From an uncultured Arenicella sp. (lineage in GTDB: Bacteria > Pseudomonadota > Gammaproteobacteria > Arenicellales > Arenicellaceae), in contig CALJWL010000060.1 of the NCBI GenBank assembly GCA_937974565.1, forward strand, positions 1 through 42,990: 42,990 nt of DNA, written 5' to 3'. A program made the position numbers and the translations under genes. This document shows, in pieces, positions 36,517-42,990 of the stretch. Each line of letters starts with the position of its first letter. Positions within the stretch are counted from its first letter, which is position 1. The notes beneath the pieces are model-generated. The model ran no database searches. It was not told where the DNA came from and was given only the letters and a program-made list of their open reading frames with translations.

Positions 36517-37224
36517 ATGGCTTTTTGGATTACTATTAAATGGCTGGAATTTTTAGCGGTGGTGTGTGATAAAACGGTTGGCCTGTTTGAAGGAAAAACC
36601 ATTTTGGTGTTTGGCTTCATTATAAGCCAAACACCGCTTCTTAACTCAGCCATGGCACGTGAGTCTCATGGACCTCACATTCACGGTATTGCCCATATGG
36701 CCCTAGCGTCAGAAGGTAAGGCACTTGCAATCCAATTTGAATCACCGGCTGTTAATGTGTTGGGTTTTGAGACGCAAGCAACCACCCAAGCGCAAACAGA
36801 AGCCGTGGAAAGAATTCGGCTTCTGTTAAGTACGCCAACTAATGTGCTTTCCTTTAATGATAAACAAAGCCTCTCGCATTGCACTGTTGGTTCCGTCACG
36901 GTTGACGTGGCTGGCGAGGCAAGAGAAACGGCCGACACCGACTCGAAAGAACATGGTGAAGAATACAACCATGTTCATCAAAAACATCACGATCACACTG
37001 ACCTTGATTCCAGCCATGGTGATGACGAAGGTCATAGCGAAGTGACGGCTTTATATGAGTTTGCTTGCGATGACAAGGAACCGCTGCGCACCGTTGCCGT
37101 GACGTTATTTGAACATTTTCCTGGCATAGAAAAAATTCAGGTAAATTGGGTGACTGATATCGAACAGGGAGAAGCAATATTGACCCAACAATCCCCAATC
37201 ATTACGTTAGCCAGCCCTCGTTGA
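36517..37224 (+). CDS. zrgA: DUF2796 His-rich zinc-binding protein (ZrgA-like)
   Basis: A 235-aa exported protein of the DUF2796/ZrgA family, a periplasmic zinc carrier. The mature N-terminus has HGPHIHGIAHMALA, a family hallmark. A His/Asp loop at about 146-178 (HVHQKHHDHTDLD, SSHGDDEGH) should bind zinc. The ATG at 36517 has GGAG six bases upstream, but gives an unusually long leader of about 46 residues with two hydrophobic parts. A later start at about 36602-36607 (TTG or GTG, with AAGGA upstream) would give a normal signal peptide. A perfect 12-bp hairpin covers that later start. It is the second plus-strand gene of the Zur-like unit. Confidence 0.85.
   Translation: MAFWITIKWLEFLAVVCDKTVGLFEGKTILVFGFIISQTPLLNSAMARESHGPHIHGIAHMALASEGKALAIQFESPAVNVLGFETQATTQAQTEAVERIRLLLSTPTNVLSFNDKQSLSHCTVGSVTVDVAGEARETADTDSKEHGEEYNHVHQKHHDHTDLDSSHGDDEGHSEVTALYEFACDDKEPLRTVAVTLFEHFPGIEKIQVNWVTDIEQGEAILTQQSPIITLASPR
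36606..36635. repeat. Perfect 12-bp inverted repeat inside zrgA
   Basis: GGTGTTTGGCTT (36606-36617), loop cattat, AAGCCAAACACC (36624-36635). It lies in the leader-peptide coding region of the DUF2796 gene. As RNA it would be a strong stem. There is no T-tract behind it. Confidence 0.85.
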
Positions 37225-37439
37225 TGATGAACCCCAGACAACACAAGTATGATCGATTGCTGACCACTGAGGGCTTTAGTCTGTGTGTTTTGGGTTGGTC
37301 GTTTTGGTTGAACGTGGGTAAAAAAGGAGTTGTCGAAGAAGATGTTTGCTGATGTTGTGGTATGTATTGCAGCGCTGGGGCGCTATTGCGATTGTGGTTT
37401 GTCGCATCCATTGAATCGTTACGACTGCCGTTAAGTGCC

Positions 37440-37853
37440 ATGAAACGTGCTTTTTTTAAAAATATCGAGTGCTACGCTGATGCCTCTGAGCTTGAACTTG
37501 ATGAGGTGCTTGACCAGCTTGCGTTTGACGTTCGCGGTTTGTTGCCTGTTATTACTCAAGATGCCGATACGAACGACGTGTTGATGTTGGCGTGGATGAA
37601 TCGAACGGCATTAACTGAAACACTGATCTCTGGCCACGTTACTTATTGGTCTCGCAGTCGAAATCAGCTCTGGGTAAAAGGAGAAACCAGTGGTCATACT
37701 CAAGAGTTGGTGTCGTTGTCAATTGATTGCGATGGCGATGCGATTTTATGCAAAGTAAAGCAGCAAGGCCCAGCGTGCCACACTGGTCGCAGACATTGCT
37801 TTTACCTTCGTGTTCACCGTGAACATCGAAAAATTTACGTGTCTGAAAAGTAA
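37440..37853 (+). CDS. hisI: Phosphoribosyl-AMP cyclohydrolase paralogue (HisI-like)
   Basis: A 137-aa HisI-type enzyme that hydrolyses phosphoribosyl-AMP in histidine synthesis. Seen: [20 protein letters not shown], the Trp/Ser stretch [20 protein letters not shown] (THY here reads VTY), the Mg-binding DCDGDAIL, and the Cys ligands in [13 protein letters not shown]. HisIE-type fusion is absent. It is not with other his genes but within the zinc island, where a second HisI copy (HisI2) is known from COG0523-linked zinc loci. All metal ligands that I can identify are still present, so zinc independence is not shown by sequence. I start at ATG 37440; the 215-bp gap upstream shows no Zur box. 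Confidence 0.88.
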   Translation: [137 protein letters not shown]

Positions 37854-37889
37854 AGCGACACTTAACCTGCTATTTTAAATACGAGTCAT

Positions 37890-38933
37890 ATGACCCTAAT
37901 ATCCGGTGTACCAACGAACATCATTACTGGCTTTTTAGGCGTTGGTAAAACGTCGACTATATTGCACCTGCTTAAAAGTAAACCGAAGGAGGAGCGTTGG
38001 GCCATATTAGTTAATGAATTTGGCGAAATTGGCATCGACGGGGCGTTGTATGAAGGGCAATACTCACAAGAGCAGGGGGTGTATATTCGCGAGGTGCCGG
38101 GTGGGTGCATGTGTTGCACCGCCGGTTTGCCTATGCAAGTGGCGTTGTCGCAATTACTCAAGCGGGCTAAGCCAGACCGTTTACTGATTGAACCAACTGG
38201 CTTGGGTCATCCCACCGAAGTATTGCAAACATTAAACAGTGAGCATTTTCGCGGGGTCCTCACGATAGAAAAAATCGTAACGCTCATAGACGCAAGATCG
38301 TTGTCAGATCAACGTTACGTTGACCATGAAACCTTTCAAGAGCAGATTGCCATCGCCGATGTGATTGTTAGTAATAAACAAGATCTGTGCAGTGCGAATG
38401 ATAAGGCATTGTTACAAAGCTACTTGAATGAGCGCTCTTTGAGTGACGCAACGCTTGTGTTTACTCAACATGGCGTTATTGAGACCTCATTGCTTCAAGG
38501 ACCTACGTCAATGGTTTCTTCAAACTCGGCTGATGTTCATTTAAACACTGCTTTAGTCACACAGGCGTTAGATGCCGGAATACCAGAGTGTGGTTATCTT
38601 AGCGCCGTTAATCAAAAGCAGGGGTTTCATAGCATCGGTTGGCGTTTCACATCACGCTTTCAGTTTGATCGAAATAAACTGTTTGCCTTTTTAAGCGGCA
38701 TTGACGCCAAGAGAGTAAAAGCCGTATTTATGACGAGCAGTGGCAGTTTTGGTTACAACCTAACTCAAGACGCCCTTAGCGAATTTCCCCTAGAGCCAAT
38801 ACAAGAAAGTAAAATTGAAATCATTGCGCACGAGCTAAACCCAGAATGGGAGCCCGGCTTATTCACCTGTATTAGCGATCAAAGTCACCTTGACCACACA
38901 GCGCGTGGTGAACAAAACGACTCCCGTGCCTAG
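37890..38933 (+). CDS. COG0523 (CobW/YeiR-like) GTPase metallochaperone
   Basis: A 347-aa G3E GTPase. Walker A GFLGVGKTS starts at residue 14, the metal-binding CxCC is C73, C75, C76 in GGCMCCTAGLPM, and Walker B-like LLIEPTGLGHP follows. The opening PTNIITGFLGVGKTSTILHL and the GGCMCC-xx-GLPMQV stretch match the YeiR subgroup, which binds zinc. The C-terminal CobW domain begins about 230. No long His tail is present. It probably delivers zinc to enzymes under zinc shortage. It starts 36 bp after hisI and precedes the DUF1826 gene by 45 bp, in the same plus-strand unit. Confidence 0.9.
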   Translation: MTLISGVPTNIITGFLGVGKTSTILHLLKSKPKEERWAILVNEFGEIGIDGALYEGQYSQEQGVYIREVPGGCMCCTAGLPMQVALSQLLKRAKPDRLLIEPTGLGHPTEVLQTLNSEHFRGVLTIEKIVTLIDARSLSDQRYVDHETFQEQIAIADVIVSNKQDLCSANDKALLQSYLNERSLSDATLVFTQHGVIETSLLQGPTSMVSSNSADVHLNTALVTQALDAGIPECGYLSAVNQKQGFHSIGWRFTSRFQFDRNKLFAFLSGIDAKRVKAVFMTSSGSFGYNLTQDALSEFPLEPIQESKIEIIAHELNPEWEPGLFTCISDQSHLDHTARGEQNDSRA

Positions 38934-38978
38934 AACCAAGAATCCAGAAGTCCCTCTACAAACATAGCCGTTTAAATC

Positions 38979-39646
38979 ATGAATAACCCTGTTAATCACG
39001 TTTACGCTGAGCAACCTGATCGTCACGTTACAAGGCGTTCAAGTCAATCTCATGTTGCCGATGTGTTGGCAGACATCTACGAAGATGACGTCAATATTGC
39101 GATATGGGAGCGGGCCCTAACACTTGAATTGTGCAACGCCGCCCAGAGCCTACTTGAGTCAAGTCATGCGTTTCGAATTTCAACGTCGGTGACACCAACA
39201 GAGGCCGCAGACAGTCTTTATGAGGCCATGCACAAGCGCAACTCATCAGCGACGACATTGCTGAAGCAGTGACTATGTTTTGCCTCTTATTTGATCTTAA
39301 GCGCGTTGGCCTAAGGCTTGCCACATTGGATCGAGCCATGTGCCCCAAATTTCACGTTGACCGAGTGCCTTGTCGCTTGGTCGCAACGTACAGTGGCATT
39401 GCCACGCAGTGGTTGCCTCATCACGCCGTTAGACGTGAAAGACTGGGGGTTGGCAGTCAAGGTAAAACCGATGAAGAGTCGGTGCTTTATCGAAACCCAA
39501 ATGATATTCAACAACTTAAAGCTGGCGATATTGCGCTGTTAAAAGGGGAGTCGTGGATAGGGAATGAGGGGGCCGGTTTAGTGCATCGTTCGCCTAATGT
39601 AACCAATGAAAGCAAACGCTTGTTGTTAACGTTAGATTTCAATTAA
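38979..39646 (+). pseudogene. DUF1826 protein, frameshifted
   Basis: Two overlapping frames together make one DUF1826 protein. The first (38979-39272) gives the N-terminal 97 codons. The second (in full from about 39225, annotated ATG 39269) gives AQLISDDIAEAVTMFCLLF and MCPKFHVDRVPCRLVATYSG, the diagnostic core. The frame changes by -1 (a base seems to be missing) between about 39225 and 39240: frame 2 has a TGA just before GGC CAT, and frame 1 runs to a TGA at 39270. No slippery heptamer is seen there, so this looks like a disabling indel or a sequence error. DUF1826 genes are regular members of zinc-limitation loci; the molecular role is unknown. Confidence 0.8.
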
Positions 39647-39776
39647 AGCACCTGAGTTCTGATGAATGTCTTCCTCGGAAGTTCATTTTTGCCGTATTGC
39701 GATAACAAAGAGCGTGATGCTAATAGGCTTTAATACAACATTGACAGAATGATCAGCTTAATTGATTCTTAGACCT

Positions 39777-40970
39777 TTATTTAATGAACAGGTCAACCCA
39801 CACTAAACGGTGGTCAGAGGACGTTTGCCGTGTTGAGACAAGTTTGTGCAATGGGTCGTCTTTGGTCGGCCAGAACAGGCCGCACTGTTGCACTTGCAAA
39901 CCCTGTTGGGATGGTAAAACGTAATCCACTCTTAAGCCCCACATCGCGGTGTGTTGGCTGGAAAATGCGTTATCGGGTCTTAAATCTTGCCCCGCTTTTG
40001 TGGTGGGCACGCAGTCTGAATTAACCAATGGGTGAGAGAGAAGGCCGTTAATTGCGCTTTTAATTGAATCGCCTTCATCGGGGGATGAATTCAAATCACC
40101 CAACACAACAAATCTTGAATCAGGCTTTAGCCCTCCCGTCACTCCGTTGTCATCGTATAAATAAGGTTCGTTCGAAAGGTAATCACTGATCAATCGAATT
40201 TCATCGTGATTGCGTTTACCGTTACGATCTTCAGGCCCATCAAAACTGGGCGGCGTTGGGTGTGCGGCTATGATGCGAATGACACCGTCTGGAGTCTCCA
40301 CTGGTATGTCCCAATGTGATTTAGAGGACAGTCTAATGTGGTCCCATTCCTCGTTTGAGTACCAAGGCGTCGCGTCTTCGTTTATTGGTTGTAATGCGCC
40401 AGGCATGTCTTTCCAACGAAACGTTTGCAAGCTTCGAACTTGGGCGTGTTGTATGGGGTAACGCGAAAGAAGCGCCATTGCGTATTGACCTGGGTAGTAG
40501 CCAAACCCGTAAGCGTCACCGGCAACCCCAGTACGACTTCCGTCGTTATCAAAATCGTAAGGGCTCGCCACACCGGTATTAGACGCAGCGATATAATAAT
40601 AAGGATAGTCGATGCTCGGCTGTGAATTTTGAGAGACGTTTAAGTAATTATTGATGAATTGCTCAATGCCTTGTCGTGGATCAGAGATGTAATCAAATTC
40701 ATTAAGCAACAAAATATCCGGCCGAGTTCGTTGAATAATTTCTGCAATATTGTTGATCTGTGGATGACCGCCATTGGTGAGTAACGCCTTAACCACACTG
40801 GCGCGAGAAGGGTCGTTGGCAACGTCTTTTCGTTCAATGTAATTGGTGGCTTCTATGCTGACATTGAACGTGGCTACTCTAAATTTATTGTTGTGTGCAA
40901 TTGAAGTGTGACTAAACGATAAAAAGCCGAATAAAAGTAACGTATTGATTGCTGTGGATGAAACGGTCAT
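39777..40970 (-). CDS. Exported endonuclease/exonuclease/phosphatase-family protein
   Basis: A 397-aa secreted member of the EEP (DNase I/inositol phosphatase-like) fold. The signal peptide ends near SIA|HN at residue 25. Catalytic signatures: N36 in RVATFNV, E91 in LLLNEFD, GDLNSSPDE and SSDHRLVWVD. These bind a divalent metal and perform phosphodiester or phosphomonoester hydrolysis. A mid-sequence AASNTGVASPYDFDNDG and WGLRVDYVLPS are common in secreted calcium-type phosphatases. It could release phosphate or degrade extracellular nucleic acid. It stands alone, antisense between the two zinc units. Its link to zinc is only positional. Confidence 0.85.
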   Translation of the reverse strand: MTVSSTAINTLLLFGFLSFSHTSIAHNNKFRVATFNVSIEATNYIERKDVANDPSRASVVKALLTNGGHPQINNIAEIIQRTRPDILLLNEFDYISDPRQGIEQFINNYLNVSQNSQPSIDYPYYYIAASNTGVASPYDFDNDGSRTGVAGDAYGFGYYPGQYAMALLSRYPIQHAQVRSLQTFRWKDMPGALQPINEDATPWYSNEEWDHIRLSSKSHWDIPVETPDGVIRIIAAHPTPPSFDGPEDRNGKRNHDEIRLISDYLSNEPYLYDDNGVTGGLKPDSRFVVLGDLNSSPDEGDSIKSAINGLLSHPLVNSDCVPTTKAGQDLRPDNAFSSQHTAMWGLRVDYVLPSQQGLQVQQCGLFWPTKDDPLHKLVSTRQTSSDHRLVWVDLFIK

Positions 40971-41293
40971 GTTGAATTTATTGAAGCGTGTATTGAGGGG
41001 GGTAAGTTTACTGTCGTAATGTTAATGGAAACCCAGTGCTTGTTGGTAATTGACGTTTATATCAACACAGTGTCAAGCTTGAATTATTGAAGCACCTGTC
41101 TTTGGCATTGGGGCGTTTATAATAAACGGCTTGAAGGCCTCTATGAAAAATATGAGTCTAGTAAGCAGCATTGACACTTTGGGTGGTTGTGACTTGAGTT
41201 ATTCAATTCTCGTTAAAAGACGCACTTTAAATATGTTATGTAATGTTATAACATAACTTTAAATTAATCCATGGTCTAAATAAACAGCCTATT
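40971..41293. other. Divergent intergenic region with the second Zur-like box
   Basis: About 320 bp without a gene. Seen: a Zur-like box at 41240-41262. I see no other clear element; promoters of the EEP gene and of the GTPase gene should lie here. Confidence 0.5.
41240..41262 (+). promoter_or_regulatory. Zur-like box of the second COG0523 gene
   Basis: The box starts GTAATGTTATAACATAACTT. The left half keeps 10 of 11 bases of GAAATGTTATA and the right half most of TATAACATTTC. TGTTATAACA at its centre is a perfect palindrome. It lies 31 bp before the ATG at 41294. Confidence 0.82.
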
Positions 41294-42499
41294 ATGTTAC
41301 AAGAGAAACTTCCGGTTACCGTCCTTTCGGGTTTTTTGGGGGCTGGAAAAACAACCGTTTTAAGCCACATTCTCAATAACCGTGAAGGGAAGAAGGTTGC
41401 TGTCATTGTCAATGATATGAGTGAAATCAACATTGATGCTGCAATTATTCAAAATGAGGTATCCCTGAACAGAGGCGAAGAAAAATTAGTTGAAATGAGC
41501 AATGGCTGCATTTGTTGTACTTTGTGAGAAGACCTATTAGTGGAAATAAATAAGTTAGCCAAAGATGGGCGCTTTGATTATCTGGTTATTGAATCTACGG
41601 GCATCTCTGAGCCTTTGCCCGTTGCTGAGACGTTTACTTTTGAAGATGAATCTGGCGTTTCTCTGGCAGATGTTGCTGATTTGGATACCATGGTTACCGT
41701 AGTGGACGCAGTGAATTTTCTGAAAGATTATGAGGAAGCAACGTTTTTACAAGAAACAGGCGAGTCTTTGGGTGAGGGCGATGAACGAAGTGTCGCTGAC
41801 CTATTGATAGACCAAGTGGAGTTTGCCGACGTTGTTTTGATCAGTAAAACCGATTTAGCCAGCCAGAGTGACATAAAAAAGCTGACCGCAATCCTTAAAA
41901 CACTGAATACACGAGCCCGTATTATCTCCATCACACAAGGCAACGTGGCTATTGACCATGTGGTTAATACACAATTATTTGACTTTGAACGAGCGCAACA
42001 GGCGCCTGGATGGCTGAAGGAAATGCGTGGAGAACACATTCCTGAAACGGAAGAATATGGCATCAGTAGCTTTAGTTATAAGGCACGAAAGCCCTTTCAC
42101 CCAGAAAAGTTTCATAATTTCCTTCACAATACTGAAGCATACGGTAAGTTGATTCGCTCTAAAGGGTATTTTTGGTTGGCGTCACGCCCAGAATTTGCAG
42201 GTCAATGTAGTCAAGCAGGAGGCATTGCTCGGTATGGTTTCGGTGGCATGTTTTGGAAGGCGGTTCCAAAACATAACTGGCCTACCGACGAAGAGTATTT
42301 ACTTTCAATCATGGAACAGTGGGAAGAGCCTTTTGGTGATATGCGCCAAGAGTTAGTTTTTATAGGCCAAGGTCTAAAAAAGGGCGAGATAACTGATGCA
42401 CTTGATCAATGCTTGCTGAGTAACGATGAGTTATTGCGCGGGAAGGCGTATTGGCTTGAATTAGAAGACCCATTTCCGGTTTGGGAGAACACTCACTGA
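41294..42499 (+). pseudogene. COG0523 GTPase (ZigA-like) with in-frame TGA at codon 78
   Basis: A CobW-family metallochaperone of about 401 codons. Walker [11 protein letters not shown] is at residues 12-21, then [11 protein letters not shown], and the CxCC motif SNGCICCTL (69-77). Codon 78 is TGA at 41525-41527, and the same frame then continues EDLLVEINKLAKDG, which in relatives follows CTL-R-EDLL. A CGA Arg codon has therefore become TGA by one transition. The remainder (41528-42499) looks fully conserved, with LVIESTGISEPLPVAETF and the C-terminal CobW domain. Without readthrough only a 77-aa stub is made; a GTG at 41540 could start a useless C-terminal part. Zur-like box upstream; small partner gene downstream. 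Confidence 0.88.
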
Positions 42500-42502
42500 T
42501 TT

Positions 42503-42536
42503 TTGTTCCGGAGCCAGTTGACCGGCTCTAGAACAA
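42503..42536. other. Hairpin between the GTPase gene and the small partner gene
   Basis: TTGTTC-cg-GAGCC, loop agttgacc, GGCTC-ta-GAACAA. Eleven pairs with one two-base mismatch. There is no T-tract behind it, so an RNA-processing or translation-tuning role is as likely as termination. Confidence 0.5.
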
Positions 42537-42555
42537 GCGCATGAGATCATTAAAT

Positions 42556-42771
42556 ATGAAAGCAGCAATTATTCCCGAAAACTACGAACAATGGCAACAT
42601 TGCATTGTTGTCGAATGCGGTTTGGCGTTGACGAAACCCTTTATTGAACAGCGTATTATCGCATTGGAAAACAGTGGCGATCACTATACCCAACAATTTG
42701 TTAAACGTTATGGGGACTCGCATCATCAACGAGTGCTTCATTGGTTTAGAAAAGCAGCGGAACAGCTCTAG
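42556..42771 (+). CDS. Small conserved partner of the zinc-regulated GTPase, 71 aa
   Basis: A small soluble protein starting MKAAIIPENYEQWQHCIVVE. I recognise this type of protein from positions just downstream of zinc-repressed COG0523 GTPases, but it has no assigned function. Cys15, Cys20 (QHCIVVECG) and several His near the C-terminus (HYTQQFVKRYGDSHHQRVLH) could bind metal. I choose ATG 42556, where relatives begin; an in-frame ATG at 42541 adds five residues. It is separated from the GTPase stop by 56 bp containing a hairpin. It is expected to be expressed with the GTPase from the Zur-like promoter. Role as GTPase partner is an inference. Confidence 0.7.
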   Translation: MKAAIIPENYEQWQHCIVVECGLALTKPFIEQRIIALENSGDHYTQQFVKRYGDSHHQRVLHWFRKAAEQL

Positions 42772-42990
42772 CAACGTTTACATTCAAAGATGCCGAACAC
42801 CCGCTTCCGTGCGCGGCAGTGGTTAGGCAGCGGTTAAGAGGGGCTAAAGCCATTGCTGTCCCACTTAGTGATTTTCATACGAGTAAACTCATTTGAGGGC
42901 TTCTTATCTTCGGGGAGGGTGGCGGCCTAAATAAGTCTACTAAGCTACGTTTAGCAAATAAATTTGTTTGAATCAGCCTCACCATCTGTT
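42772..42990. other. Right-hand edge, no supportable gene
   Basis: About 220 bp. A 30-codon open frame on the minus strand (about 42836-42927, ending FTRMKITKWDSNGFSPS) is too short to support and has no start signal. No terminator or repeat is obvious. Confidence 0.35.

Noticed and set aside
39225-39272. Programmed -1 frameshift in DUF1826
   Set aside because: No X-XXY-YYZ slippery heptamer or downstream stem was found near the frame change.
41525-41527. Selenocysteine at the TGA of the GTPase
   Set aside because: The family has Arg at this position, and no SECIS-like stem is evident just after the TGA; a CGA to TGA mutation is simpler.
42836-42927. 30-codon minus-strand frame at the right edge
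   Set aside because: Preceded by an in-frame stop and has no start; could be a gene remnant but cannot be supported.

Overview
The window reads as chromosomal DNA of a mid-GC gammaproteobacterium, probably marine. The reasons are an E. coli-like ParE, an E. coli-length class II IlvC, a gamma-type LexA box, Zur boxes of the gammaproteobacterial type, and the order infA / bpt / aat. I cannot name the genus from sequence alone. No rRNA, tRNA or CRISPR array was recognised.

Layout. 1-131: the end of an IS3-family element cut by the window edge. 221-379: a small membrane protein. 404-2067: an exostosin-like glycosyltransferase and a methyltransferase. 2328-3452: an MDR oxidoreductase. 3592-12932 (minus strand): a complete Wadjet (JetABCD) plasmid-defence operon, followed by a GST-family gene 8 bp after jetD and an M14 carboxypeptidase. 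13219-13785: an exported YHS protein. 13915-18050 (minus): xseB-ispA-dxs-folE2, i.e. isoprenoid precursor synthesis plus the zinc-independent GTP cyclohydrolase. 18276-20695 (plus): parE and an overlapping DUF1653-ABM fusion. 20782-23798 is an accessory patch: an exported hypothetical, an acyltransferase-3 protein, a decayed IS200-type transposase, about 440 bp without a convincing gene, and an unknown 173-aa protein. 24078-33492 is core: ilvC, sdaA, lexA with an SOS box, infA, bpt, aat, a PF04339 protein and nadE.

33906-42771 is a zinc-limitation (Zur-type) island. A divergent promoter with a Zur-like box at 35833-35855 serves an ABC ATPase and permease on the minus strand. On the plus strand it serves a DUF3299 lipoprotein, a His-rich DUF2796/ZrgA protein, a HisI paralogue, a YeiR-like COG0523 GTPase and a DUF1826 gene. 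A second, stronger Zur-like box at 41240-41262 precedes another COG0523 GTPase and a small partner protein. In families already linked to zinc homeostasis these genes supply zinc import, metal-chaperone GTPases and back-up enzymes. The distant folE2 fits the same theme.

The most striking points: (i) two genes of the zinc island are broken by single lesions, an in-frame TGA straight after the CxCC motif of the second GTPase and a frameshift in DUF1826; (ii) jetA appears leaderless; (iii) two perfect 12-bp inverted repeats lie inside coding sequence, in zrgA and in the DUF1653-ABM gene; (iv) GST and carboxypeptidase genes sit directly behind the Wadjet operon. I did not find a system that I can claim is wholly undescribed. 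The best candidates for new biology are the Wadjet operon extension and the zrgA hairpin.
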